Origin: Bradyrhizobium sp. SZCCT0231
GTDB lineage: Bacteria; Pseudomonadota; Alphaproteobacteria; Rhizobiales; Xanthobacteraceae
Reading direction: 5' to 3'
Length of the DNA: 64,000 nt
NCBI RefSeq assembly: GCF_018130245.1
Contig: NZ_JAFCKP010000005.1
Span: 186,001-250,000, forward strand
Part shown: piece by piece, positions 26,570-36,108 of the stretch
How positions within the stretch are numbered: position 1 is the first letter of the stretch
How the letters are laid out: each line of letters begins with the position of its first letter
Program-made: the position numbers and the translations under genes
The notes under the pieces: generated by a model
The model's input: only the letters and a program-made list of their open reading frames with translations
Told to the model about the DNA's origin: nothing
The model's database searches: none

Positions 26570-27961
26570 TCATGGCTGCTTGGCTCCAGATCCCGATGCC
26601 CCCGGCCCCGGTGCCGGCCCGGTCTGTCCCTTCTGGTCGCCTTCGCTGCTCTTGCGCTTGGCACGGAACTCGCCGTCCTTGCCTTGTCCGTCCTTCTGGC
26701 CTTCTTTGGCACCATCCTTCTGTTGGGCGTCAGGCGCGCGCGAGCGCTTGCGCGGGGCAAGATCGGCCGACGGGGTCTGGTCGCCGCGGCCCACGATCAC
26801 CTTGGAGCCGTCGGACAGATTGGCAAAGCCCGTGGTGACGACCTTGTCGCTGGCCGAGAGGCCGCTGGCGATCACCGCGTCATGCTCGTTCTGCTGGGTC
26901 ACGGTCACGGGCTTGGCCGAGACGACATTGTCCTCGCCGATGACGTAACTGAAGGTCCCGATCGGGCCGCGCTGCACCGCAGAGGTCGGCACCACCAGCG
27001 CCTGCCTCAAGGTCTCGACCTTGAGGCGGACATTGACGAACTGGCCTGGCCAGAGCTGGTAATTGGCGTTGGGGAATTCGGCCTTGAGCTTGAGCGTGCC
27101 GGTGGTCTGGTCGACCTGGTTGTCGATGCCGGTGAGCTTGCCGGTATCGATCACCGTGATGCCGTCATTGCCGAACACATCGACGGCCAGCGTGCCCTTG
27201 GCGGCGGCCGCATTGACGCGCATGATCTGCTGCTGCGGCAGGCTGAACCGCACCGCGATCGGCTGCAACTGCGTGATCACCACGAGGCCCGTGGTGTCGG
27301 AGGCGTGGATGATGTTGCCCTGGTCGACCTGACGCAGGCCAACGCGTCCCGAGATCGGCGCCACGATCTTGGTGTAGCTCAGCGTTGCTGCGGCATTGTC
27401 GATCGCAGCCTGGTCAGCCTTCACCAGCGCCTCGGTCTGCGCCACCAGCGCGCGCTGGGTGTCGGCCTGCTGCTTGGAGCCGGCGTTGGAGGCGGCGAGC
27501 TGCTCGTAGCGCGCAAGATCGATGCGCTGGTTGGCGAGCTGGGCCTGATCCTGCGCCTTCTTGGCCACCGCCTGGTCGTACTGTGCCTGATAGATCGCCG
27601 GATCGATCTCGCCGAGCACGTCGCCCTTCTTGACGTCCTGGCCTTCCGTGAAATTGACCGCGATCAGCTTGCCGTCGACCTGCGAGCGCACGGTCACGGT
27701 GTTGAGCGCGCGGATCGCGCCGACGCCGTCGAGATAGACCGGCACGTCCTGGATGCGCGGGCTCGCCGCCAGCACCGGCACCGGCAGGTCGGGCCGCTGG
27801 TTGCGGTTGTTCGCCTGCTGCTGGTGCATGGCGGTCCAGCCGAGATAACCAAGGCCGCCGAGGATCGCGAGCGTGATCAGGGTCATGATCCAGCCGCGGC
27901 CGCGCGATCTTTTCGCCGTCCCCTCCTTCGCGTCTTGCTTCGCCTCCGGCTTAAAGAGCAT
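26570..27961 (-). CDS. RND efflux periplasmic adaptor, MdtA-like
   Basis: Membrane-fusion protein of 463 aa linking the RND pumps to the outer membrane channel. The chosen ATG at 27961 (MLFKPEAKQD) overlaps the channel gene by 11 bp. A single membrane anchor (about residues 24-44, MTLITLAILGGLGYLGW) is followed by lipoyl halves (VTVRSQVDGKLIAVNFTEGQ and VAPISGRVGLRQVDQG), a coiled-coil hairpin rich in Ala/Gln, and a beta-barrel domain. The C-terminal 70 residues are an unusual Lys/Asp/Gly-rich low-complexity tail (KDGAKEGQKDGQGKDGEF) that is probably disordered. Confidence 0.93.
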   Translation of the reverse strand: MLFKPEAKQDAKEGTAKRSRGRGWIMTLITLAILGGLGYLGWTAMHQQQANNRNQRPDLPVPVLAASPRIQDVPVYLDGVGAIRALNTVTVRSQVDGKLIAVNFTEGQDVKKGDVLGEIDPAIYQAQYDQAVAKKAQDQAQLANQRIDLARYEQLAASNAGSKQQADTQRALVAQTEALVKADQAAIDNAAATLSYTKIVAPISGRVGLRQVDQGNIIHASDTTGLVVITQLQPIAVRFSLPQQQIMRVNAAAAKGTLAVDVFGNDGITVIDTGKLTGIDNQVDQTTGTLKLKAEFPNANYQLWPGQFVNVRLKVETLRQALVVPTSAVQRGPIGTFSYVIGEDNVVSAKPVTVTQQNEHDAVIASGLSASDKVVTTGFANLSDGSKVIVGRGDQTPSADLAPRKRSRAPDAQQKDGAKEGQKDGQGKDGEFRAKRKSSEGDQKGQTGPAPGPGASGSGAKQP

Positions 27962-29435
27962 TGACCGGTTTCTCCATCCTCGGCTCCCAGCCGCCACCGA
28001 GCGCCTGGTACAGGCTGACGATGGCGAGAAGCCGTGCGAGTTGGGCCTGCGACAGCGCGTCTTCCGCCTGGAACAGGGTCAGTTGGGTGTTGAGCACGGT
28101 CACGATGTCGGCAGTGCCGGCGCGCAATTGCTGCTCGGAGAGATCGAAGGCGCGGCGCGAGGCGACGACGACGTCGCGCTGCAATTGCAGCTTGATCGTG
28201 GTCTGCTTGATCGAGAACAGCGCATTGTCGACGTCGGCAAAGGCCTGAACGATGGTCTTGCGGTAGGTCTGCAGCAGCTCGTCCTGCCGCGCCTTGGCGA
28301 ATTCGAAATTGCCGAGGATCTTGCCGCCGTCGAAGATCGGCTGCGTCGCGCTGCCGACGAGCTGGAAGAACGCCGCATGCGGCTGGAACAGCGAGACAAG
28401 CGCCGAGCTCTGATAGCCGCCATTGCCGGTGAGCTGGATGGTCGGAAAGAACTGCGCGCGGGCATTGCCGATATTCGCGGTCGCCGAGGCCAGCTGGGCT
28501 TCCTGGCGGCGGATGTCCGGCCGCTGCGTCAGCAGCTCCGACGGCAGGCCGGGCGTCACGCGTGGGATCGCGATCCGGTCCAGGGAGCCGCCGAGCACGC
28601 GCACGCTCTCCGGCGGCCGCGACACCAGCACGGCGAGCGCGTTGACGTTCTGGTCGAGCGTCTGGCGCAGCGGCGGCACCAGAGCCTTCTGGTTGGCAAG
28701 CACGCTCTCCTGCTGGGCGACGTCGAGATCGGTGCCGGTGCCGGCCCTGCGGCGCTCCCTGACCGCATCAAGGATGCGCTGCGCGCTCGCGATATTGCGC
28801 TGTGAGGTCCTGATGCGGTCCTGCGAGGCCAGCACCTGGAAATAAGCGTTGGCGACGGCGGCGAGCGTGGTCAGCGCCACGGTGTCGCGATCGAAGCGGT
28901 TGGCGTTCGCCGTCTCTTCCGCCGATTGCAGCGCGTCGCGGTTCTGGCCCCAGAAATCGAGCTGATAGCTCGCGCTCAGCGAAGCCGAATAATTGACGAC
29001 CTCGCGTCCGCCGATGGACAGGCCCGAAGCACTCGAGCCCGAGGTGCGTGAGTAGGTTTCCGATCCGCCTGTCGATACGCTCGGCAGCAGCGCCGCGCCG
29101 GCCTGCCGCGCCTGGGCATCGGCCTGGACGATGCGCGCGACCGCGGCGGCGATGTCGAGGTTGACGGTCTGCGCCTCCTCCATCAGCTGGGTCAGCTCCG
29201 CAGAGCGGAAGCCACGCCACCAATCCAGCGACGGCGGCGCATCGCCTTTGCCGGCATATTTGTATTGGATGGGTACGTCGAGCGCGGGATCGGGAAGATC
29301 CTGGGTCAGCACGCAAGCCCCCGAACCGGCGGCAAGGCAAAGCACCGCAATCCATCGCGCCGCGCGCAGCGTTCCGAATGCAGAACCGAGAGACCGCCGC
29401 CAGGCGATCGCTGGAACTTGCTCTGTCACATCCAC
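27951..29435 (-). CDS. NodT-family outer membrane factor lipoprotein
   Basis: Outer membrane channel of the RND system, 494 aa. The start is GTG (29435; another GTG two codons on is also possible) behind a G-rich ribosome binding site. A lipobox-like LAAGSGAC near residue 40 suggests a lipid-modified N-terminus. Two OEP repeats are visible: YQLDFWGQNRDALQSAEET and PGLPSELLTQRPDIRRQEAQ followed by FFPTIQLTGNGGYQSSALV. It is the first gene of the order OMF-adaptor-pump-pump, and the whole operon is self-contained. No regulator gene is adjacent; the divergent gap to cysK holds its promoter. Confidence 0.93.
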   Translation of the reverse strand: MDVTEQVPAIAWRRSLGSAFGTLRAARWIAVLCLAAGSGACVLTQDLPDPALDVPIQYKYAGKGDAPPSLDWWRGFRSAELTQLMEEAQTVNLDIAAAVARIVQADAQARQAGAALLPSVSTGGSETYSRTSGSSASGLSIGGREVVNYSASLSASYQLDFWGQNRDALQSAEETANANRFDRDTVALTTLAAVANAYFQVLASQDRIRTSQRNIASAQRILDAVRERRRAGTGTDLDVAQQESVLANQKALVPPLRQTLDQNVNALAVLVSRPPESVRVLGGSLDRIAIPRVTPGLPSELLTQRPDIRRQEAQLASATANIGNARAQFFPTIQLTGNGGYQSSALVSLFQPHAAFFQLVGSATQPIFDGGKILGNFEFAKARQDELLQTYRKTIVQAFADVDNALFSIKQTTIKLQLQRDVVVASRRAFDLSEQQLRAGTADIVTVLNTQLTLFQAEDALSQAQLARLLAIVSLYQALGGGWEPRMEKPVNAL

Positions 29436-30273
29436 CCCCCGCCGGGCAGATCAAGCCGCCGCAACGCTGCCGGATTAACCGATTCGCGGCGGGATGGTCG
29501 GGAGGCTTTGGACAACGCGTTCACAGCGGTGATGCTTTCTGCGGAACCTGAGATCCATACTAGCCGGGCGCGGAACGGCGGGACAGTGCCGCAGTTGCGA
29601 GATGTCCGTGCCAACGAGCCGCGAGCGAACCGACAAGAATGCGAAAAGTGTCTGTCTCGCAGAGACTTCCTTCATTACGAAACATTGGGGAACGTAAGCA
29701 AGCTTACCAAGATTTCATGTGATCGTGCGGCCACACCGTTGCTGCAGGGCTATTGCATATGAATTTCACGAGGATTGTCCGCGGGCTCGCTTCGCCTCTC
29801 CCGCTTGCGGGAGAGGCCGACGCGCCCCGGGCGATGCGAAGCATCGTCCCGAGCGCGCCGGGTGAGGGCTCTTGCCACCCAGGGACGGCCTCCGCGTTTC
29901 TCGACAGTCCCACCGCGCGAGGCACCTCCACCCCAGCCCTCCCCCGCAAGCGGGAGAGGGAGCCGCCCAGTCCCGATGCCGAAGCATCGCGCGCCCTGTC
30001 GCGACCGGTCTCGCCCGTGGCAAAAATTGGTTGCAAGACCGCGCATCGCGAGCGTTATCGTGTCGTGCCCTGACGGAGTGCGACCATTTCCTCCTACCGA
30101 TATCCCGCCTCGCGGCCGAGCGCATCATCGCCGGCCTCGCCTCTCAAGCATATCACTGTTTGGACGGGCGTTTCGGTTGGGTTCGCCGCAGCGCAAAAGC
30201 CTTCCCCTTTGGCCTCCCAAGCACTAGGTTCTGGCCAAACCTGATCAACCCCTTGGTAGTGATTTCCCCCGAC
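29436..30273. other. Divergent intergenic region, efflux operon / cysK
   Basis: 838 bp with no supported gene. It must contain promoters for the leftward efflux operon and rightward cysK. It carries the palindromic repeat at 29789-29964; every short frame crossing the repeat is an artefact of it. An in-frame extension of cysK upstream of 30274 is read-through of this DNA. Confidence 0.6.
29789..29964. repeat. Palindromic repeat with CTCTCCCGCTTGCGGGAGAG core
   Basis: The left end holds the self-palindrome CCTCTCCCGCTTGCGGGAGAGG (29795-29816, 22 bp overall) and the right end its counterpart around 29940-29960. Between them are GATGCGAAGCATC and GGGTGAGGG-type segments. This is a classic dispersed repeat of Bradyrhizobium/Rhodopseudomonas genomes. 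Confidence 0.8.
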
Positions 30274-31308
30274 ATGACCATTCGCAACGACGTTGTCGAA
30301 GCCATCGGCAATACCCCGCTGATCAAGCTGAAGCGCGCCTCGGAACTGACCGGATGCACCATTCTCGGCAAGGCCGAGTTCATGAATCCGGGCCAGTCGG
30401 TCAAGGACCGCGCCGGCAAATGGATGATCCTGGAGGCGGAGAAGCGTGGCGAGCTCAAGCCCGGCGGTCTCGTGGTGGAAGCGACCGCCGGCAATACCGG
30501 CATCGGGCTCGCGGTCGTGGCGAGTGCGCGCGGCTACCGCACCTTGATCGTGATCCCGGAGACGCAGAGCCAGGAGAAGAAGGATTTCTTGAAGCTGTGC
30601 GGTGCCGAGCTGATCGAGGTGCCGGCCCTTCCTTACGCCAATCCCAACAACTACCAGCATGTCGGCCGGCGGCTCGCCGACGAGCTGCGCAAGACCGAGC
30701 CGAATGGCGTGCTGTTCGCCGATCAGTGGAACAACCTCGACAACGCCAAGGCCCACTACGAGTCCACGGGGCCTGAGATATGGGAGCAGACCGGCGGCAA
30801 GGTCGACGGCTTCGTCTGCTCGGTCGGCAGCGGCGGCACGCTGGCCGGCGTCAGCCGCTATCTGAAAGAGAAGAACAAGAACATCCGCATCGCCTGCGCC
30901 GATCCGCACGGCGCCGGCATGTACGAATATTTCAGGACCGGCGATCCCAAGGCGACGCCCGGCGGCTCGATCACCGAGGGCATCGGCCTCAACCGCGCGA
31001 CTGCGATCGTCGAGACCGCCAAGGTCGATGACGCCTATCTCATTTCCGACGCCGAAGCCGTTACCTCGATCTACGAGCTGCTCCAGCACGAAGGCCTGTG
31101 CCTCGGCGGCTCGACGGGCATCAATGTCGTCGGCGCGATGCGACTTGCGAAGCAGCTTGGGCCCGGCAAGACGATCGTCACCGTGCTGTGCGACTCCGGC
31201 AGCCGCTATCTGTCGAAGCTGTTCAATGCGGACTTCATGCGCGCCAAGAACCTGCCGGTGCCGGAGTGGCTGGAGAAACGCAGCAACATCAAGCCGCCCT
31301 TCGTGTGA
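30274..31308 (+). CDS. cysK: Cysteine synthase A
   Basis: O-acetylserine sulfhydrylase, a PLP enzyme that makes cysteine from O-acetylserine and sulfide; 344 aa beginning MTIRNDVVEAIGNTPLIKLK. The Schiff-base lysine is K44 in NPGQSVKDRAGKWM. The substrate loop is EATAGNTGIGLAVV and the PLP-phosphate loop CSVGSGGTLAGVSR. The product is about 20 residues longer than E. coli CysK, with a C-terminal tail KNLPVPEWLEKRSNIKPPFV. The ribosome binding site is weak. The gene is monocistronic, convergent with the first glycosyltransferase. Cystathionine beta-synthase was considered, but no CBS or heme region is present. Confidence 0.93.
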   Translation: MTIRNDVVEAIGNTPLIKLKRASELTGCTILGKAEFMNPGQSVKDRAGKWMILEAEKRGELKPGGLVVEATAGNTGIGLAVVASARGYRTLIVIPETQSQEKKDFLKLCGAELIEVPALPYANPNNYQHVGRRLADELRKTEPNGVLFADQWNNLDNAKAHYESTGPEIWEQTGGKVDGFVCSVGSGGTLAGVSRYLKEKNKNIRIACADPHGAGMYEYFRTGDPKATPGGSITEGIGLNRATAIVETAKVDDAYLISDAEAVTSIYELLQHEGLCLGGSTGINVVGAMRLAKQLGPGKTIVTVLCDSGSRYLSKLFNADFMRAKNLPVPEWLEKRSNIKPPFV

Positions 31309-31366
31309 TCGTCGCGCACGTCCTCGGGCCGAGGGCACACGTCCACAAGCTCTGCGCAGATCAGCT

Positions 31367-33604
31367 TTAAGCGACCTCCCCGCTTTCGGAGGCTGCGGCG
31401 CAATAGTCGCGCCAGAACTTGCGGTAGCCCTCCTCGACCTTGCGCGTGTAGGTTTCGACATTACCCGCGGCTGAAGCTGCGATCCGGGCCGGCAATTCCG
31501 CGCGCAACTTTGCCAGAAGCGCGGGCTGGGCAGCAAATTTGCACGCGATCGCGGCGTAGCCCGCGTCATCCTCGGCCACCCAGTCGTCAAGACCGACGGC
31601 CGCCACGATGGAGCCGCCAGCGCGCGAGGATGCGCCGTGGCCGAGCTTGGCGACGACCGGAACGCCCGCATAGAGGGATTCCCAGGTGCTGACGCCACCG
31701 TTCTGCGGAAATGGATCGAGCGAAATATCGACCAACGCGAAGGCTCGCAGATGATCGGCGCGCTCGGACGAGCCGAGGCAAGTGATCCTCTCTTCGGCAA
31801 TCCCGTGAGCGACCAATCGCGCGAGGAGACCATCGCGCACCAGGGGATCGTCGAGCAGCGTGTGCTTGATGATGATCTTCGATCCGGCCACCTCCCGCAT
31901 CACGTTCGACCAAACGCGGATGGCCTCATCCGAGATCTTGTTGACGCGGTTGAACACGCCGAAGGTGACGTAGCCGTTGTGGAGCATGGGAAGCTCCGAC
32001 GGCGGCACATCCAGGATGGGATCGATCGTGATCAGGCACGGCAGGTCATAGACCTTTTCGGTCAGCAGATGCCGTGCCGATTGCGGAATGAAGACCGGGT
32101 CCGCGAGCACGTAGTCCATCGTCCGAAGGCCCGTACCGGTCGCGTGTCCGAAGCCCGTGACCTGGATGGGAGCCGGCTTGCGGGCGAAGACCTGGAGCCT
32201 GTTGCCCGACGAATGCCCGGACACGTCGATCAGGATATCGACCTTGTCGGCCTCGATACGATCGGCCAATTCGTCGTCGAACATCTGCCAGGCATCGACC
32301 CAGACGTCTGCCGCCGACCTGAATTCGGCCGTGACCGCATCTTGTGTCGGCGAACACGAATAACAGACCACCTCGAAGCTGGCATGATCATGATGGCGCA
32401 GCACCGGCAGCAGGCCGAATGCCGCCGAGTGATACCAGAATTCGGCAGAAACATAGCCGATCACGATCCGCCTGTCGGGATCGAGCTGCCGGGGGGCGAG
32501 CTTCCTCTGCGGCACGCGGGCGCCGATCGCCTCGCCCCAGGACCTTCGTGTCGCCTGCTGGATCGTGAAATCGGCGTCGGGGAGAAAGTCCAGAAAATAG
32601 ATCTTCCGCGCCATCAAGTCTGGATCCGGCGAGATCGCCAGCGCCGTGTCGAGATGTTCGATTGCGGACGCGATTTCTCCCTGATTTGCAAAACAGGAGC
32701 TCAGCAGCGCCAATGCGATCGTGGAACGTGGATTCTGCTCGAGCAAGGTCGTGCAGGCCAGGATCGCCTGTGCGGTGTTCCCTATGCTGAGCGAGACCTC
32801 CGCCTTTCCCCGCAAGGCCAATTCGAACCGGGGCGAAAGTGCAAGTGCCGCATCGAAGTCCGCTGCCGCCTGTTCCAGCCGCGACAGCGCCGAGTTGAGG
32901 CGTCCGCGCTGCGCCAGGATCTTCGCCGAATCCGGCTTTATCGCGAACGCCGCCGCGAGCGCAGCTTCCGCCTCATCGTAGCGCTTGAGCTCGATGCTGA
33001 CCATGCCCTTGCCGATGAGCGCTTCGACGTGGCGCGGCTGAAACAACAGCGCGCGATCAAAGCTCTCCCTGGCGCGGTCAAAACGGTACAGCGCCAGCTC
33101 CGCCACGCCACGATTGCAAAGCGCGGCGGCGTAGTCGGGCTTCAGCTTGATGGCGCGATCGTACACCTCGATGGCCTGTGCGGGCAGGTTCATCTGGAGC
33201 AAGGTGTTGCCGAGGCCGACAAGGGCCGGCGTAAAATTCGGCTTCAGTGCGATCGCCTTCTCCTGACAGGCGCGGGCCGCCTCCAATTTCTGAAGGACGA
33301 CGTAGACGGTCGCGAGATTGCTCTGAGCCTCGTGCGAACGCGGGTCGATCGCAATCGCGCGCTCGAGCAGCTGTTGCGCCTCCTCCAGGCGCCCGCCCTG
33401 CTGCACGCTCAGGCCGAGCAGGTGCGTGGCGTCGAAATGATCCGGAACGGCTTGCACGATCTGGCGGCAGAGCGCTTCGCACTCCGCATACCTGCCCTGG
33501 CCATAGGCGTTCGCCGCGGCGGGAATGATGGCGTCGGCCTGCTTCTTCAATTTCTTCTGCAATCGCGCATTCTGGAATGCGCGCGCGCCGGCGCTGCTTT
33601 GCAA
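31367..33604 (-). CDS. TPR / O-GlcNAc transferase-like protein, copy 1
   Basis: SPINDLY/OGT-like cytoplasmic glycosyltransferase (GT41), 745 aa. About eight TPRs fill residues 30-320; the OGT catalytic domain follows from about 375 to 735. Residues matching human OGT active-site positions are kept: histidine in EFWYHSAAF, GHSSGNRL, lysine in FNRVNKISDEA, and aspartate in DISLDPFPQNGG. The start appears to be TTG (33604), with GGAGAG six bases upstream; there is no in-frame ATG before the TPRs. It is the third gene in the direction of transcription of a tandem triplet. Sugar and acceptor are unknown; related rhizobial proteins are suspected in flagellin or surface-protein glycosylation. Confidence 0.9.
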   Translation of the reverse strand: MQSSAGARAFQNARLQKKLKKQADAIIPAAANAYGQGRYAECEALCRQIVQAVPDHFDATHLLGLSVQQGGRLEEAQQLLERAIAIDPRSHEAQSNLATVYVVLQKLEAARACQEKAIALKPNFTPALVGLGNTLLQMNLPAQAIEVYDRAIKLKPDYAAALCNRGVAELALYRFDRARESFDRALLFQPRHVEALIGKGMVSIELKRYDEAEAALAAAFAIKPDSAKILAQRGRLNSALSRLEQAAADFDAALALSPRFELALRGKAEVSLSIGNTAQAILACTTLLEQNPRSTIALALLSSCFANQGEIASAIEHLDTALAISPDPDLMARKIYFLDFLPDADFTIQQATRRSWGEAIGARVPQRKLAPRQLDPDRRIVIGYVSAEFWYHSAAFGLLPVLRHHDHASFEVVCYSCSPTQDAVTAEFRSAADVWVDAWQMFDDELADRIEADKVDILIDVSGHSSGNRLQVFARKPAPIQVTGFGHATGTGLRTMDYVLADPVFIPQSARHLLTEKVYDLPCLITIDPILDVPPSELPMLHNGYVTFGVFNRVNKISDEAIRVWSNVMREVAGSKIIIKHTLLDDPLVRDGLLARLVAHGIAEERITCLGSSERADHLRAFALVDISLDPFPQNGGVSTWESLYAGVPVVAKLGHGASSRAGGSIVAAVGLDDWVAEDDAGYAAIACKFAAQPALLAKLRAELPARIAASAAGNVETYTRKVEEGYRKFWRDYCAAASESGEVA

Positions 33605-33723
33605 AGGTGTCTCTCCGGAAGATGGCCCAAGGCCGAGTCTAACTGATTCGCGTACCGGCCCGGCCGAACTGCCGGACCAGAAATCCGTCCGGGATATCCC
33701 GGGGCTCGCCGGCAGGATGCCGC

Positions 33724-35994
33724 TCAGGAACCGCCAGGTGCCTCCGTCCCGCTGACCGCAGCGTCACCGCGCGCGGCGGCAGCGGCACAATGGTCGCGCC
33801 AGAACTTGCGGTACCCCGCTTCGAGCTCACGCGTGTAGATCTCGACATTGCCGGCGGGCGAGGCTGCGATCTGGGCCGGCAAGCCCGCACGCAACTTCGC
33901 CAGATACTCGGGCTGCGAGGCAAACTTGCGGGCGATCTCGACATAGCCGTCGTCGTCCTCCGCGACCCAGTCGCCGAGGCCGACGGCCGCCACGATGGAG
34001 GCGCCGGCACGCGAGGAGGCTCCAATGCCGAGCTTGGCCACGACCGGAACGCCCTTGTAGAGGGATTCCCAGGTGCTGATGCCACCATTTTGCGGGAACG
34101 TGTCGAGGGAAATATCGATCTTGTCAAAGGCCATCAGGTGGTCGTCGCGCGAGGTGGTGCCGAGGCAGGTGATGTCCTCCTGCGCAATGCCCTGCGCGAT
34201 GAAGCGTGCGACCAGGCTATCGCGCAGCAGGGTATCGTCGAGCAGACCATGCTTGAGGATGATCTTCGATCCCGGCACCTCCCGCATGATGCGTGACCAC
34301 ACACGGATCGCATCATCCGAGATCTTGTAGATGCGGTTGAACACGCCGAAGGTGACGTAGCCATTGCGGAGCATCGGCAGCTCGGAGGGCTGCAGATTGG
34401 TAACCGGCTCCATCGTGATCAGGCATGGCAGATCGTGGATCTTCTCGGGAAACAGATGCCGGGCCGAGGGCGGAATGAAGATGGGATCGGCGAGCACATA
34501 GTCCATCGTCTGCATGCCCGTGCCCGTCGCATGTCCGAAGCCCGTGGCCTGGATCGGAGCGGGCTTCCGCGCGAAAACCTGCAGCCTGTTGCCGGTCGTG
34601 TGGCCGGACACGTCGATCAGGATGTCGACATTGTCGGCCTGAATGCGGTCGGCGAGCTCGTCGTCAGAAAGCCCCCAGGCGTCCACCCAGACGTCCGCCA
34701 ATGATTTGAACTTGGCGGTGTACTCGTCCGCTCCCGGCCAGGAGTAGTAGCAGATGATCTCGAACTTGGCGTGATCATGGTTGCGCAGCACCGGCAGCAA
34801 GGTGAGGCCCGCCGAGTGCTGCCGGAATTCGGCGGCGACATAGCCGACCACGATCCGCTTTTCCGGATCGAGCGGCCGCTTCGGCAGCGTCCTTTGCGGT
34901 ATCTTCGAGCCGATCGCATCCCACCAGGACTTCCGCACAGCCTGCTGGACCGCGAAATCGGCCTCCGCGAGGTAGTCGAGCAAGAAGATCTTGCCCCTGA
35001 TCGCATCTCCATAATCCGGTCGGATCGCCAGCGCGCGATCGAGATACTCGATCGCGGAGTCCATCTCGCCCTGGTTCGAATAGGCAAAGCCCATCAGCGC
35101 CAGCCCCATCTCGGAGCGCGGATTCTGCTCGATCAACGCCGCTGCGGCCGCCATCGCCTGCGCGGTCTTTCCCATCACGAGGCAGGCCTGTGCCTTCCCG
35201 CGGAGCGCCAGTTCGAGCTTGGGCGAGATCGCGAGCGCCGCTTCGAAATCCGAAAGCGCGGGCTCGAGGCGCTGCAACTCGTAACTGAGCCGTCCACGCT
35301 GGGCCAGGATCCTCGGCGCGCCTGGCTTGATCGCGAGCGCCATGGCAAGCTTGGCCGCCGCTTCCTCGTGATGCCGCAGCTCCATACTGACCATGCCGCT
35401 GCCGACGATGGCCTCCGCGTGACGCGGCTGAAACAGCAGGGCTCGATCGAAACTTTCCTTGGCGCGAGTGACCTGCCCAAGCACGATCTCGACCATGCCG
35501 CGATTGCAGAACGCATCGGCATAATCCGGTTTGATCTTGATTGCGCGCTCGTGCAGCTCGAGCGCCTGTTCGTACTGCCCCAGATGCATCAGCGTATTGC
35601 CGAGGTTGGTCAGCGCCACCGCGAAATTCGGCTTCAGCGCGATGGCCTTCTCCTGGCACCGCCGCGCCTCCTCTAGATTGCCGAGGTCGAAATGCACGGT
35701 TGCGAGGTTGTTGTGGGCATCATGCAGGCGCGGATCGAGCGCAATCACGCGCTCGAGCAGCTCCTTCGCCTCCTCCAGGCGCCGGCCGTCATGGGCGCAC
35801 ATGCCGAGCAGGTGCATGGCGTCGACATGATCCGGAAGGGCTTTCAGGATCTCGCGGCACAGCGCCTCCGTCTCGGCATATCGCCCCTGGCCATAGGCGT
35901 TCGCCGCGGCGGCAATCACGGCGTCGGCCTGCTTCATCAATTTCTTCTGCAATCGCGCATTCTGGAATGCGCGCGCGCCGCCGCTCTGCTGCAA
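33724..35994 (-). CDS. TPR / O-GlcNAc transferase-like protein, copy 2
   Basis: Middle member of the triplet, 756 aa, same architecture as its neighbours and near-identical over the first 25 residues (MQQSGGARAFQNARLQKKL). Catalytic positions are kept: EFRQHSAGL, GHTTGNRLQVFARKPAPIQ, FNRIYKISDDA and DISLDTFPQNGG. The start is TTG at 35994, behind GGAGAGACACC. It has a C-terminal extension of about 10 residues (RGDAAVSGTEAPGGS) missing from the other two. The intergenic DNA before it resembles that before copy 1, so the duplicated unit included its leader. Confidence 0.9.
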   Translation of the reverse strand: MQQSGGARAFQNARLQKKLMKQADAVIAAAANAYGQGRYAETEALCREILKALPDHVDAMHLLGMCAHDGRRLEEAKELLERVIALDPRLHDAHNNLATVHFDLGNLEEARRCQEKAIALKPNFAVALTNLGNTLMHLGQYEQALELHERAIKIKPDYADAFCNRGMVEIVLGQVTRAKESFDRALLFQPRHAEAIVGSGMVSMELRHHEEAAAKLAMALAIKPGAPRILAQRGRLSYELQRLEPALSDFEAALAISPKLELALRGKAQACLVMGKTAQAMAAAAALIEQNPRSEMGLALMGFAYSNQGEMDSAIEYLDRALAIRPDYGDAIRGKIFLLDYLAEADFAVQQAVRKSWWDAIGSKIPQRTLPKRPLDPEKRIVVGYVAAEFRQHSAGLTLLPVLRNHDHAKFEIICYYSWPGADEYTAKFKSLADVWVDAWGLSDDELADRIQADNVDILIDVSGHTTGNRLQVFARKPAPIQATGFGHATGTGMQTMDYVLADPIFIPPSARHLFPEKIHDLPCLITMEPVTNLQPSELPMLRNGYVTFGVFNRIYKISDDAIRVWSRIMREVPGSKIILKHGLLDDTLLRDSLVARFIAQGIAQEDITCLGTTSRDDHLMAFDKIDISLDTFPQNGGISTWESLYKGVPVVAKLGIGASSRAGASIVAAVGLGDWVAEDDDGYVEIARKFASQPEYLAKLRAGLPAQIAASPAGNVEIYTRELEAGYRKFWRDHCAAAAARGDAAVSGTEAPGGS

Positions 35995-36108
35995 GGTGTC
36001 TCTCCGGAGGATGCCCCAGGCAGAGTCTAACTGATTCGCGAGCCTGGCCGCCCGGTCACCCGAACTCCATCGCCTCCGGGATTTCCCGGGGCCCGGCGCA
36101 AGATCTTC

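Noticed and set aside
29872-30273. An in-frame upstream extension of cysK of 134 codons.
   Set aside because: It runs through a palindromic repeat. Cysteine synthases begin close to the IGNTPL motif, which the ATG at 30274 provides.
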